A DNA stretch of 64,000 bases from JBBSEX01 sp038239345 (GCA_038239345.1 JBBSEX010000005.1:62001-126000), one strand, 5' to 3'. Counted from the first letter of the stretch, positions 53,071 through 62,484 are shown. Notes: generated by a model from the sequence alone, not told the origin. A program made the numbers and translations.

Positions 53071-53712
53071 ATGAAACCTACCCCAGCCAAGAAACGAAAG
53101 ATCCCCGGTCTGCCGTCCACGCTATCCGCTGAGCCATTCCCGCTGGAAGGTGATTCGGTTCTAAATGGACGACTGCTTTCCGATGTGTCGTACCGGAACA
53201 CAATGGCGCCGTCCGTGGAAATTCGTGAAGCGATACTGGAGCGCGCCGATTTTTCCGATTCGCGGATGCCTAAGTTCTATTCGCGCGACGCGCGCTTCAG
53301 CGGTTGTGACTTCGCGAACGTTGAATTTGAAGGAGCACAGTTCCTGCGCGTGGAATTCCACGACTGCCGGATGACCGGCATGCAGACCATTGAGGGCGAT
53401 TATCAGGACGTGTTGTTTCAGGATTGTAAAGCACGCTTCGCGCAGTTTACCGACGCTCGTTTTCGCACAGCGGAATTTATCGGCTGCGATTTCGAAGAAG
53501 CGGATTTTCGCGGCGCTCTTTTGGAGGGGCTGACATTCATCGGGTGTAACCTGCGGAAAGCAGATTTTAGCGGGGCGCGGCTTGGGGGCGCCGATATTCG
53601 AAGTTGCCCAATGAACGGCCTGAAGATGGCGGCCAAGGATGCCCAAGGCTTGATCGTGGACGCCGGCCAGGCGCTGGAACTCTCGGTATTACTGGGGCTG
53701 AAGATTCGCTAA
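53071..53712 (+). CDS. Pentapeptide-repeat protein
   Basis: Protein of 213 residues. From about 45 to 200 it shows pentapeptide repeats of the A(D/N)(L/F)xx type, seen as ADFSDSRM, ARFSGCDFANVEFEGAQF, VEFHDCRM, DVLFQDC, EADFRGAL and KADFSGARLGGADIRS. These fold as a right-handed quadrilateral helix; some mimic DNA and protect gyrase (Qnr, MfpA), but most have no known role. No signal peptide. ATG at 53071 is chosen over longer upstream starts. The stop overlaps the convergent cyclophilin gene by 4 bases. Confidence 0.85.
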   Translation: MKPTPAKKRKIPGLPSTLSAEPFPLEGDSVLNGRLLSDVSYRNTMAPSVEIREAILERADFSDSRMPKFYSRDARFSGCDFANVEFEGAQFLRVEFHDCRMTGMQTIEGDYQDVLFQDCKARFAQFTDARFRTAEFIGCDFEEADFRGALLEGLTFIGCNLRKADFSGARLGGADIRSCPMNGLKMAAKDAQGLIVDAGQALELSVLLGLKIR

Positions 53713-54338
53713 AGAATGCGCGCGGTTTTAATGTAATCGAGCCTTGGGAAATGACCGATTAAATATTGATTTCCCTGTTTCTCGATTTCACCCTGATCGG
53801 GCCCAGCTCCGCGTGGAGCGCATTCTCCATAGCCGCTGTAAAGTTGATCCACGACATCCATCCCTTCGCTCACCTTGGCGAATGGCGAGAAGCCGGTTTT
53901 ATCCAGGCGGGCGTTGTCGGCGAGATTTACGAACACCTGCGTCGTCCGGGTGTTCGGGCCGCCAGTGGCGAACGTGACGAACCCCCGGAGATTACTTTGC
54001 ACTATCGGGTCGTCGGGAATCTGCAACTGATGCCACAGCATCCCCACCTTCGGATCCTTATGGATTCCCCACTGCACCACGAACTTCGGCCGCACTCTAA
54101 AGAATCGGGCATCGTCGTAGAAATTGCTCTTAATTAATTCGTAGAACCGGTCGGCGCCACGGGGAGACCACGATCGTTTTACGTCCATTACGAAGTCGCC
54201 CTTACTGGTTGCAAACTTGACCCGGTACGCTTCCGGGGCGGTTTGCTTTTCCAGGGAGATGCCGCTTGGCGCAGCCGTCTTGCTGGGGGAACATCCGCCC
54301 AGGGCCAGGATACACACGGACACAATAAATCGGTTCAT
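53709..54338 (-). CDS. Cyclophilin-type peptidyl-prolyl isomerase, lipoprotein
   Basis: Protein of 209 residues with a lipoprotein signal (ILALGGCSPSK; lipidated Cys about residue 16). The cyclophilin domain shows RGADRFYELIKSNFYDDARFFRVRPKFVVQWGI, GFVTFATGGPNTRTTQVFVNLADNARLDKTGFSPFAKVSEGMDVVD, with the Arg/Phe active-site residues in FFRV and the TQVFVNL strand. It catalyses prolyl cis-trans isomerisation in the periplasm. It follows polA on the same strand by 40 bases, a gap holding another TGTAACGATT element (54367-54377). Confidence 0.9.
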   Translation of the reverse strand: MNRFIVSVCILALGGCSPSKTAAPSGISLEKQTAPEAYRVKFATSKGDFVMDVKRSWSPRGADRFYELIKSNFYDDARFFRVRPKFVVQWGIHKDPKVGMLWHQLQIPDDPIVQSNLRGFVTFATGGPNTRTTQVFVNLADNARLDKTGFSPFAKVSEGMDVVDQLYSGYGECAPRGAGPDQGEIEKQGNQYLIGHFPRLDYIKTARIL

Positions 54339-54366
54339 ATAATATTGTTGTGGTAATTACAGGGTA

Positions 54367-54377
54367 AATCGTTACAA
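54367..54377 (-). promoter_or_regulatory. TGTAACGATT element before the cyclophilin gene
   Basis: The decamer seen before the PhoB-type and porin genes recurs here, in the polA-cyclophilin gap, about 29 bases before the ATG. The 11-base tandem period is not evident at this copy. A fourth copy lies inside the M28 gene (57707-57716), so chance remains possible. Confidence 0.2.
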
Positions 54378-54378
54378 A

Positions 54379-56943
54379 TTACTTTGAGTCTCGCCAATTA
54401 TCACCCGAGCCGATGTCCACCAGGAGTGGAACCTCCAGCCGGTACACCTGCTCCATCTCGGCCTTCACCAGTTTTTTCACCGCTGCCAGTTCATCAGGCG
54501 GCGATTCGAACAGCAACTCGTCATGGACTTGCAGAAGCATCTTCGTCCGCCATTGTTCCTTGCGCAAATGGGCGTCAATTCTGATCATTGCCATCTTAAT
54601 CAGGTCGGCCGCTGTGCCTTGGAGTGGCGTGTTGACGGCGGTCCGCTCGGCAAACGAACGGGCGTTCGGATTGCGGCTATGCATATCGGGAATCGGCCGT
54701 TTCCGGCCAATCAGCGTGCGCGATACGCCAGTCTCGCGAACTTCCGCTATCGTCCGTTCGATGAATCGCTTCACGCCGGAATAGCGCTCGAAGTAGTTAT
54801 GAATATAAAGCTCTGCCTCTTTACGCGAGATCCCCAGCGATGCAGCCAAGCCGAAACTGGTTTGACCATACACAATACCGAAATTCACAGCTTTCGCATT
54901 GCGGCGCATATCGCTATCCACCATCAACGGCGGTACTCCGAACACTTCGGCGGCGGTGCGGGTATGAATGTCTTCGCCGTTGCGGAACGCGTCCACCAAG
55001 ACCGCATCTTTGGACATGTGGGCCAGCAATCGTAATTCGATTTGCGAATAATCGGCGACCACCATTTGCCAGCCCTCTTGCGGTACAAAGGCAGCACGGA
55101 TTTCCCGGCCTAGTTCTGTGCGAATGGGGATATTCTGAAGGTTTGGGTTCGACGACGAAAGCCGCCCCGTCGCAGCGCCGGTCTGATTGAACGTTGTATG
55201 CACCCGGCCGTTGCGCGGATCGATCAGCAGCGGCAATGCATCGACGTAGGTTCCTTTTAACTTCGCCAATTGCCGGAAATCCAGAACTTTGCGGGCAATC
55301 TGATGTTCCTCGGCTAGCGTCTCCAGCACGTCGGCGGCGGTTGAGATTGTCTTTCCCCGGCCGTATTTAACTGGCGCGGGCAGGTTCATATCGTCGAACA
55401 AAATCTTGCCTAATTGTTGTGGCGAGTTGATGTTGAACGGCTTCCCGGCAATCTCATAGATCTCCCCGGACAGGCGCTGAATCTCCTCATCCATGCGATT
55501 GGAGAGAACTTTCAGTTGCGCCGGCTCCACGGTGATCCCCAAATTTTCCATGCCGGCGAGCACGGACACCAGGGGCAGATCCACTGTTTCGTAGACTTCG
55601 CGAAAGCTCTGCGCGTCCACTTCGCGAATCAGAATCCGCGAGGCGCTAAGCGTACAATCGGCCTGCTGGTCAGGCCTGGGTTCCAGCTTCCGATCAAGAA
55701 ATCGCTCCGATAGATTTTCTGGACTGCAGCTTGCCGGATCGGCGTTTAGCAAGAATGCGTAGAGCATCACGTCATGAACAAATCCATGCCCGTCGATACC
55801 GTGTTTTGCCAGTTCCACCAGGGTCTTCTTTACATCGTGGGCAATCTTCGGATGATCCGATTCCAGAAACGCCTTCACCGGTGCGAGGTCGATTGGAGTA
55901 GTGCGGGCATCGCGCGGATTCCAGGCGAAACCAAGCGCCGGTGGAGAGAGCATCCCTTCCTCGGCGGGCTTAATCGCCACGGCCACCGGAACGCCGGCAG
56001 GCAGGGCGACTACCCATTCTTCCCACTGTTGAGAAGTTTCTATGGCGCTGTAATCCCGCGGCTCTGTATCCTCGGACGCACCTAGTTCCTTGATCAAACT
56101 AAAGAATTCCAGCTCTTTATAAATGGGCTTCAGTAGAGTTGGGTCGGCCGTCTTCGCGGCCATCGTCTCAATATCCCACTCGATCGGAACATTAGTATCG
56201 ATCGTAGCCAGGTGCTTGCTGAGAATGATCTGATCGCGATTATTCTGAAGACTCTCGCGATACATTTTCCGCTCCACTTCGGCGGCATGTTCAAGCGCAT
56301 TTTCCACCGATCCGAAACGTAGAATCAGATCGCGGGCGCCCTTGTCACCGATGCCTGGCGCGCCGGGTATGTTATCGATGGAATCGCCCTTCAAGGCAAG
56401 CAGGTCGGCAACTTGGGACGGCTTCACGCCCATAAACTCTTCGGTCTTGGCGGGGTTGTACCAGACATCTTCCTTCATCGGGTTGTACATCGAAACGCGA
56501 TCGTCGACAAGCTGCAGCATGTCTTTATCGCTCGACACGATTACGACTTCGATTCCGTCTGCTTCCGATCGCCGGGCAATGGTCCCTATAACGTCGTCGG
56601 CTTCAAATTTGGGCGACTCCAGTATTGGAATCCGCATCGCTTCCAAGACCCGGCGGATGTAAGGAATCTGGTCACGCAAATCCGGCGGCATCTCCGTACG
56701 ATTCGCTTTATAGTCCTTAAAAGCTTCATCGCGAAATGTGGGTCCCGAACTTTCAAACACAGCCACTATATATTCCGGCTTGTAGGAAGAGGTCAGTTTG
56801 CGCAGCATGTTGTGGAAGATATAGACGGCCTCTGTCGACAGTCCACTGGAGGTTCGCATGGGCGGACCACCGGTTCGGGCACGAGCATGATAGGCGCGAA
56901 AAATGAATCCGTAGGAGTCGATCAGAAAGAGGCGGGCTGGCAC
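54379..56943 (-). CDS. polA: DNA polymerase I, proofreading site apparently lost
   Basis: Protein of 854 residues. The 5'-nuclease domain (about 1-290) has LFLIDSYGFIFRAYHARARTGG, SSDKDMLQLVDDRVSMYNP and GDSIDNIPGAPGIGDKGARDLI. The polymerase domain has motif A VADYSQIELRLLAHMS, motif B RRNAKAVNFGIVYGQTSFGLA and motif C LLQVHDELLFE. In the 3'-5' exonuclease domain the first motif DxE is replaced (VPVAVAIKPAE), and motif II reads KIAHDVKKTL instead of NxxxD, so proofreading is probably absent, as in Taq and some Bacillus polymerases. Works in lagging-strand repair. The start is close to the divergent gene at 56973. Confidence 0.92.
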   Translation of the reverse strand: MPARLFLIDSYGFIFRAYHARARTGGPPMRTSSGLSTEAVYIFHNMLRKLTSSYKPEYIVAVFESSGPTFRDEAFKDYKANRTEMPPDLRDQIPYIRRVLEAMRIPILESPKFEADDVIGTIARRSEADGIEVVIVSSDKDMLQLVDDRVSMYNPMKEDVWYNPAKTEEFMGVKPSQVADLLALKGDSIDNIPGAPGIGDKGARDLILRFGSVENALEHAAEVERKMYRESLQNNRDQIILSKHLATIDTNVPIEWDIETMAAKTADPTLLKPIYKELEFFSLIKELGASEDTEPRDYSAIETSQQWEEWVVALPAGVPVAVAIKPAEEGMLSPPALGFAWNPRDARTTPIDLAPVKAFLESDHPKIAHDVKKTLVELAKHGIDGHGFVHDVMLYAFLLNADPASCSPENLSERFLDRKLEPRPDQQADCTLSASRILIREVDAQSFREVYETVDLPLVSVLAGMENLGITVEPAQLKVLSNRMDEEIQRLSGEIYEIAGKPFNINSPQQLGKILFDDMNLPAPVKYGRGKTISTAADVLETLAEEHQIARKVLDFRQLAKLKGTYVDALPLLIDPRNGRVHTTFNQTGAATGRLSSSNPNLQNIPIRTELGREIRAAFVPQEGWQMVVADYSQIELRLLAHMSKDAVLVDAFRNGEDIHTRTAAEVFGVPPLMVDSDMRRNAKAVNFGIVYGQTSFGLAASLGISRKEAELYIHNYFERYSGVKRFIERTIAEVRETGVSRTLIGRKRPIPDMHSRNPNARSFAERTAVNTPLQGTAADLIKMAMIRIDAHLRKEQWRTKMLLQVHDELLFESPPDELAAVKKLVKAEMEQVYRLEVPLLVDIGSGDNWRDSK

Positions 56944-56972
56944 CTAACCATCTTAAGGCCGTCGTCTAGACT

Positions 56973-57503
56973 ATGAGGATGACTGACTTGCGATTTCCCA
57001 TCGGCAAGTTCCCATTTCATTCCATCGAGGTGCCGGAAGCCGACCGTCCCGGCCTAATTCGCGATATTGCGGACGCGCCTTCGAAGCTGCGCGCGGCTGT
57101 ACAAGGCTTATCGGCCGAACAACTGGAGACGCCCTACAGGCCCGAGGGTTGGACCGTGCGGCAAGTTGTCCACCACCTGCCCGACAGTCATTGCAATGCC
57201 TACATCCGATTCAAGCTGGCCTTAACCGAAGACGATCCGAAAATCTCGAATTACGAAGCAGCCGAATGGGCGAAGCTGCCCGATAATGCCGCGCCGATTG
57301 AGACCTCACTGCAGCTACTCGACGCCCTACATCAGCGTTGGGTGCTGCTGCTTCGGGCGCTGACAAACCAGCAATTCGAGCGGACATTTCAACATCCCGC
57401 CCTGGGTACCGTGCCACTCGCAAAGAGCCTGGCATTGTACGCCTGGCACGGAAAACATCATGTGGCCCACATCACAACGTTGCATGAACGCATGGGCTGG
57501 TGA
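56973..57503 (+). CDS. YfiT/BstA-type DinB-like metal-dependent protein
   Basis: Protein of 176 residues with the DinB four-helix bundle, YfiT group: RFPIGKFPFHSIEV, YRPEGWTVRQVVHHLPDSHCNAYIRFKLALTED, LHQRWVLLLRAL and LYAWHGKHHVAHITTL. His residues in VVHHLPDSH and HGKHHVAH bind one metal. In Bacillus YfiT (BstA) is a bacillithiol S-transferase; several Acidobacteriota make bacillithiol, so this is a reasonable but unproven role. Start ATG at 56973 or 56979. Confidence 0.85.
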   Translation: MRMTDLRFPIGKFPFHSIEVPEADRPGLIRDIADAPSKLRAAVQGLSAEQLETPYRPEGWTVRQVVHHLPDSHCNAYIRFKLALTEDDPKISNYEAAEWAKLPDNAAPIETSLQLLDALHQRWVLLLRALTNQQFERTFQHPALGTVPLAKSLALYAWHGKHHVAHITTLHERMGW

Positions 57504-57519
57504 ACAATAGAAGACCACA

Positions 57520-58860
57520 ATGAAGTTTCTATGCCAAGCGTTTCTCATTTTGACACCCGTGTCCGCGCTGCTTGCGGCCGATCCGATTTCCGTGCGTTAC
57601 CGCGAAACGGCCGACAAGATTATCGCTGCCGCCATGGCCGATAACGAGGGTTACGCTAAGCTCACCTATCTTTGCGACCGTATTGGAAATCGCCTGGCTG
57701 GATCGGAATCGTTACACCACGCGATTGCCTGGAGCGCGGTCCAGATGAAGAAGGACGGATTGGAGAACGTGCTGACGCCGGAGGTGATGGTTCCGCGCTG
57801 GGTCCGCGGACGAGAGAGTGCGTCCATCATCGAGCCGGTAAAGAAACCGCTCACGATGTTGGGCCTCGGCGGAAGCATCGCTACGAAGCCCGGCGGCATT
57901 ACGGCGGCGGTGGTTCCGGTGGCGAGTTTCGATGAAATGGAGCGCTTGGGTAAGGATAAGATCGCCGGAAAGATTGTGCTCTTCAATGTTCCGTATCAAG
58001 GTTACGGGCACACCGTGGTGTATCGTCACGATGGCGCCTCCAGAGCCGCTCGATTAGGCGCCGTGGCCGCGCTGGTACGCTCCATTACACCAATTAGTCT
58101 GCAATCCGCGCACACCGGAGTAATGGATTACGCCGAAGATGCCCCGAAGATTCCGACTGCCGCGTTGACGATCGAAGGCGCCTTGATGATCCAGCGGCTG
58201 ACGGATTCGGGGGAGACGGTGCAGGTTCATCTCGATATGGAAGCGAAGATGATTTCCGGTGGGAAGTCGGCCAACGTGATTGGCGAAATTCCAGGGCGCG
58301 AGAAGCCTGAAGAAATCGTCGTGATTGGCGGACATATCGATTCCTGGGATGTAGGTCAAGGCGCTCAGGATGACGGGACCGGGATCATCACGGCTCTGCA
58401 AGCGGCGGCGCTTTTGAAGAAGCTGGGCTTGCAACCGCGGCGGACCTTGCGGGTGGTATTTTGGACGAATGAAGAGAACGGCTCACGCGGCGGAAAGGCG
58501 TATCGCGAGTGGGTGGGCGATAAGATCAAGAATCACGTGGCCGGCATTGAGATGGATAGCGGCGGTGAAAAGCCGGTGGGTTTCGGAGCCTCGCCCGCCA
58601 TCTTCGCCCAAGCCACGGAGATCGCCAAGCTTCTAGAGAAAATAGGCTCCGGCACGATCACTCAAGGTGGGGGCGGAGCCGATATCGCGCCGCTGATGAC
58701 GGACGGCATGCCGGGCTTGGGGCTGCGCACGGTTGGAACGCATTATTTCGATTGGCATCACACGGAATCCGACACTATCGACAAGGTTGATCCGCAGGAT
58801 TTCCGCTTGAACATAGCAACGATGGCGGTGATGGCCTATGTTCTGGCCGACGTGGAATAA
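57520..58860 (+). CDS. Secreted M28 aminopeptidase with PA domain
   Basis: Zinc exopeptidase of 446 residues. After a signal peptide (1-20, LTPVSALLAA), a PA insert lies at about 125-230 (KIVLFNVPYQGYGHTVVYRHDGASRAARLGAVAALV). The M28 metals bind His272 (GGHIDSW), Asp284 (GAQDDGTG), Glu319 (TNEENGSRGG, with Glu318 as base), Asp346 (GIEMDSGG) and His414 (FDWHHTESDT). The set is complete, so it should be active. It removes N-terminal residues from peptides outside the cytoplasm. Begins 16 bases after the YfiT-type stop; followed by penicillin acylase in the same direction. Confidence 0.92.
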   Translation: MKFLCQAFLILTPVSALLAADPISVRYRETADKIIAAAMADNEGYAKLTYLCDRIGNRLAGSESLHHAIAWSAVQMKKDGLENVLTPEVMVPRWVRGRESASIIEPVKKPLTMLGLGGSIATKPGGITAAVVPVASFDEMERLGKDKIAGKIVLFNVPYQGYGHTVVYRHDGASRAARLGAVAALVRSITPISLQSAHTGVMDYAEDAPKIPTAALTIEGALMIQRLTDSGETVQVHLDMEAKMISGGKSANVIGEIPGREKPEEIVVIGGHIDSWDVGQGAQDDGTGIITALQAAALLKKLGLQPRRTLRVVFWTNEENGSRGGKAYREWVGDKIKNHVAGIEMDSGGEKPVGFGASPAIFAQATEIAKLLEKIGSGTITQGGGGADIAPLMTDGMPGLGLRTVGTHYFDWHHTESDTIDKVDPQDFRLNIATMAVMAYVLADVE

Positions 58861-58896
58861 CTTCACCTTGACGGGCGGTGATAAACTAATCACGCC

Positions 58897-61002
58897 ATGC
58901 CGATGCTCCGTTTGCGCGTCATACTGCCCTCGCTTCTTTTCGCGGGCTCGATTTATGCGGCGAATACCGCCGGATCCACCGAGACCGCCCGTTCCGTGAC
59001 GATTACGCGGGATAACTACGGCGTACCACACATCACCGGACCGACCGACGCCAGTTGCGCGTTCGGATACGCCTACGCCCAAGCCGAAGATAATTTCTGG
59101 CAAATTGAAGACAGCTACATCCGCGGGCTGGGCCGGGCTTCGGAAATTTATGGGCCGGCTACTTTGAATGACGATGTTGTGGTCCGCACTCTGGAAATTC
59201 CCAAGTTCGCCAAGGCCGAGTATGATCGCTCATCGCCCCGGATGAAGCAGATTGCCGAGGCGTTCGCCGATGGCATCAATTACTATTTGGCTCACGATCC
59301 CAAGGCGAAGCCGCGATTGCTGAAGCATTTCGAGCCATGGTACACGTACGCCTTTGGCCGCTACGCTCTCTACTATTCATTCCTCTATAGCCATAGCGGC
59401 ATCAAGAACGCCGAGATCACCAGTGCGATTCACGATGACGGCCAAGTTGGTTCGAACACCTGGGCGATCGCCCCGAAGAAGAGCACCAGCGGTCATGCGA
59501 TGTTATTCATCAATCCGCATCAGCCGTTTTTTGGCGTTGGCCAGTGGTATGAAGGGCACGTAAAGAGCGCCGAAGGTCTGAATATGTCGGGCGCATCTTT
59601 CTTCGGCTCGGCGTTCCCGACTCTCGGCCACAATGAGTTCCTCGGCTGGAGCCATACGGTCAATGAACCGGATGTAGTGGATGTCTGGGAAGAAACATTC
59701 GATAATCCGAGCGATCCTCTGTCCTATCGCTACGACGGGGGTTATCGTAAGGCAACGGCGTGGAGCGAGTCGATCCTGGTGAAGACGGACACGGGCATGA
59801 TCACGCGCAAGTTCACGTTGCATAAAACACATCACGGTCCAATTGTCGCGGCCAGAAACGGGAAGCAGTATAGCGTTCGCTTCGCGATGCTGGAAGAAGG
59901 CGGACAGATGGAGCAGTGGTACGAGATGGCGAAATCGCGCAACTACGCCGAATTCCGCAAGGCAATGTCGCGAGTCGCCGTACCGATGTTCAACACGTCT
60001 TATGCCGATCGGGACGGCAATATCTTTTACGTTTACAACGGCGCGGTCCCGCGGCGCAATCCGAAATTCGATTGGCAAAAACCGGTGGACGGTAGTTCCA
60101 AGGAGACCGAATGGCAGGGTTATCACACGTTGGACGAACTTCCGCAGGTGTTCAACCCTAAAGATGGTTTTCTGCAGAATTGTAATTCCAGCCCATTCGC
60201 CACGACGTCCGAAGACAATCCAGATCCGGCGAAATTCCCAAGTTATTTGGTGGGCAATGAGATCGATAATCCCCGGGCGCGCATCTCGCGGCGCATCCTT
60301 TATAACAAGGACAAGTTCTCACTCGACGATCTGGCTAAAGCGGGATTCGATACTTATGTTATCGAAGCGGAAAGCGATATTCCCAACATCATCTCCAAGT
60401 GGATTGAGCTGAAGAAGACCGATGCCGGGCGGGCGGCGAAGCTGAATCATGTGATGGCGATGTTGCGTGAATGGGATCATATCGGCACTATCGAATCGAA
60501 GCCGATGTCTGTTTATACGCTGTGGAAATGGAAGACGGCCCGCGATGCGGCGCACAATACCGACGCGCTGGTTACGCTGGAAACAACGATGGCCGAGTTG
60601 GAGAAAACATACGGCAGCTACGAAGTGGCGTGGGGCGAAGTGAATCGCCTGCAACGCAATTTCACCAGCGGCGCTGAGCCGTTTAGCGACGCCAGGCCAA
60701 GTTATCCAGTGGCTGGCGGACCGGGCGACGAAGGTATCGTTTTCAACTTTTATGCCACTCCGGCGCCGGGCCAGAAGCATCGCTATGGTATCGTCGGGCA
60801 TTCGTTTGTCAGCGTCATTGAATTCGCGCCGGAAGTGGAAGCACGATCGATACTCGTTTTTGGCGAAGACTCCGATCCGAATTCGAAGCACTACGTCGAC
60901 CAGACAAAGATGTACGCGGAAAAGCAATTCAAACCCGCATGGTTCAGCGCCGCCGATATCAAGGCGCATACCGAGCGCAGCTATCATCCGGGAGACCGTT
61001 AA
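58897..61002 (+). CDS. Secreted penicillin-acylase family hydrolase
   Basis: Protein of 701 residues, an Ntn hydrolase made as one chain and cut before Ser186 (GQVGSNTWAIAPKKSTSG). The alpha part (after a signal of about 23 residues) has DNYGVPHITGPTDASCAFGYAYAQAEDNFWQIE; beta-subunit marks include HALFINPHQP-type text (MLFINPHQPF), GHNEFLGWSHTVNEPDVVDVWEE and MFNTSYADRDGNIFYVYNG. Family members split amides such as aculeacin, penicillin or N-acyl-homoserine lactones; the natural substrate is not readable. Runs with M28 peptidase, and KDPG aldolase begins 5 bases after it. Confidence 0.9.
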   Translation: MPMLRLRVILPSLLFAGSIYAANTAGSTETARSVTITRDNYGVPHITGPTDASCAFGYAYAQAEDNFWQIEDSYIRGLGRASEIYGPATLNDDVVVRTLEIPKFAKAEYDRSSPRMKQIAEAFADGINYYLAHDPKAKPRLLKHFEPWYTYAFGRYALYYSFLYSHSGIKNAEITSAIHDDGQVGSNTWAIAPKKSTSGHAMLFINPHQPFFGVGQWYEGHVKSAEGLNMSGASFFGSAFPTLGHNEFLGWSHTVNEPDVVDVWEETFDNPSDPLSYRYDGGYRKATAWSESILVKTDTGMITRKFTLHKTHHGPIVAARNGKQYSVRFAMLEEGGQMEQWYEMAKSRNYAEFRKAMSRVAVPMFNTSYADRDGNIFYVYNGAVPRRNPKFDWQKPVDGSSKETEWQGYHTLDELPQVFNPKDGFLQNCNSSPFATTSEDNPDPAKFPSYLVGNEIDNPRARISRRILYNKDKFSLDDLAKAGFDTYVIEAESDIPNIISKWIELKKTDAGRAAKLNHVMAMLREWDHIGTIESKPMSVYTLWKWKTARDAAHNTDALVTLETTMAELEKTYGSYEVAWGEVNRLQRNFTSGAEPFSDARPSYPVAGGPGDEGIVFNFYATPAPGQKHRYGIVGHSFVSVIEFAPEVEARSILVFGEDSDPNSKHYVDQTKMYAEKQFKPAWFSAADIKAHTERSYHPGDR

Positions 61003-61007
61003 GAATA

Positions 61008-61670
61008 GTGGAGAGGCAAGCGATCCTGAAAGCGATCGTCGATTCCGGCATCGTTCCCGTAGTCCGCACCAATACAGCCGACGAAGCAATTCGCTCTATT
61101 GAAGCGATTTACCGGGGTGGCATTCGGGTTGCCGAAATCACGATGACGGTGGCGGGTGCGATTCGGGCTTTGGAGAAAGTAGCCGATGAGTTCGGCGACC
61201 GCATCGTGCTTGGCGCGGGCACGGTACTGGATCCGGAAACGGCACGGGCGTGCATGCTGGCAGGAGCGCAGTTCTTCGTTACACCGAGTTTCCGCTTGTC
61301 GACGCTCGAGATGATACAGCGCTATTCCAAGGTCACGATGCCGGGCGCGCTGACGCCTACTGAAGTCCTGACGGCTTGGGAAGCGGGTGCCGACATGATC
61401 AAGATTTTTCCTTGTAGCGCGGTTGGCGGAGCGAAGTATATCAAGGCTTTGAAGGCGCCATTCCCGCAGATCGCGATGTGCCCGACGGGGGGCGTGAACT
61501 TAGACACTGCGGCGGATTTTTTCAAAGCGGGCGCATCGGCCGTTGGGGTCGGCAGCGAACTAATCGACAATCAAACCATTCGTGATGGGCGCTACGAAGT
61601 TTTCGAAGAACGGGCGCGGCTGTATCTGAAGATTGTGGCTCAGGTGCGCCAGCAATCGACTAACGCGTAA
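61008..61670 (+). CDS. eda: KDPG/KHG aldolase
   Basis: Cytoplasmic class I aldolase of 220 residues, splitting 2-keto-3-deoxy-6-phosphogluconate (Entner-Doudoroff) or the galactose-derived analogue. Catalytic Glu43 is in VAEITMTVAGA, and Schiff-base Lys132 in MIKIFPCSAVGGAKYIKALKAPFPQI. GAGTVLDPETARACMLAGAQFFVTPSF and MCPTGGVNLDTAADFFKAGASAVGVGS are family motifs. The start is GTG at 61008 with a weak TAAGAA leader; the open frame before it lies in the acylase gene. Its 3' end overlaps the SpoIID-like gene by 11 bases. Confidence 0.92.
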   Translation: MERQAILKAIVDSGIVPVVRTNTADEAIRSIEAIYRGGIRVAEITMTVAGAIRALEKVADEFGDRIVLGAGTVLDPETARACMLAGAQFFVTPSFRLSTLEMIQRYSKVTMPGALTPTEVLTAWEAGADMIKIFPCSAVGGAKYIKALKAPFPQIAMCPTGGVNLDTAADFFKAGASAVGVGSELIDNQTIRDGRYEVFEERARLYLKIVAQVRQQSTNA

Positions 61671-62481
61671 TCACCGCCGCCGGGAAATAGCGGCTCAGAA
61701 TCTGGCGGAACGTACTGCCACCGGACGCCATCGCTTTCGATCCGTTCTGACAAAGACCGAGGCCGTGCCCGAGACGTGCCCGGCCTTTGCAGTAGGGACA
61801 ATCTACCGCGAAGTACGGATAATTTTCTTCCGCCCATCGAGCATCGGCTAAAGAACGCGTCGTGCCGCCGCAAACCGCCGAGAACATCGCTGGGATTGTA
61901 ATTCCCCGATATGACAAAACGAACCCATTTGTGTCGGCCGTAGCTTTGGCGAAGAGCGACTCCGGCGGCGGTGGCGATCGCAAAAACTCGCAGTGGGTGG
62001 TATCGCAGAAATCGAATCCGCTGTGCCGTTTTTTCGATGCCGTGAGATAAGAACGTGTTACGACCGCTTGCGCCTTGAGTGCTTCCAAACCAGCTCCTGG
62101 TGGGCTCTCCGCCGCTATGATCGACGCCACAGCGACTTCCCGATCCATGGTGACGATGGCGATCAATCTGGATTCGTTTCGTGAAATGCGCAGAGTTCCG
62201 TGGAACTGGCGTTCGATACGTCGTGGCACGGCGAGGATGAAATCGGCGTCACCACCATCACGCCTGGAAGCCGTGATCCGCGGATTCTCGGCCAGCCTGA
62301 AAATGGCGATCTGAGCGCCTTCGAGAAGGGTTTTCTTACTCGCCGATTCGATAAGCAGCGTCGCGCCGCGCACTGGGCGCACCGAAAGTTCCTTGGGTCG
62401 AAAGAGGCCGAAAACGCCGATGTGCACCGGTTGAGCCGCGCAGAGAATCGCGCCTAGAAGCAGCAGGAACAAAGCCTGCAA
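61660..62481 (-). CDS. SpoIID/LytB-domain protein, secreted
   Basis: Protein of 273 residues with a signal peptide (about 1-15). The SpoIID domain is plain: VASIIAAESPPGAGLEALKAQAVVTRSYL, FCDTTHCEFLRS, PAMFSAVCGGTTRSLADARWAEE and RLGHGLGLCQNGSKAMASGGSTFRQILSRYFP. SpoIID is a lytic transglycosylase on denuded glycan strands. Several cysteines (FCDTTHCEF, CGG, CPYCKG, LCQNG) exceed the family norm. The gene is 3 bases after the transpeptidase-like gene, same strand, so both likely act on the wall. Confidence 0.88.
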   Translation of the reverse strand: MQALFLLLLGAILCAAQPVHIGVFGLFRPKELSVRPVRGATLLIESASKKTLLEGAQIAIFRLAENPRITASRRDGGDADFILAVPRRIERQFHGTLRISRNESRLIAIVTMDREVAVASIIAAESPPGAGLEALKAQAVVTRSYLTASKKRHSGFDFCDTTHCEFLRSPPPPESLFAKATADTNGFVLSYRGITIPAMFSAVCGGTTRSLADARWAEENYPYFAVDCPYCKGRARLGHGLGLCQNGSKAMASGGSTFRQILSRYFPAAVITR

Positions 62482-62484
62482 TCG

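Noticed and set aside
59503..60126. Antisense frame inside penicillin acylase
   Set aside because: The acylase motifs are continuous on the plus strand through the whole interval.
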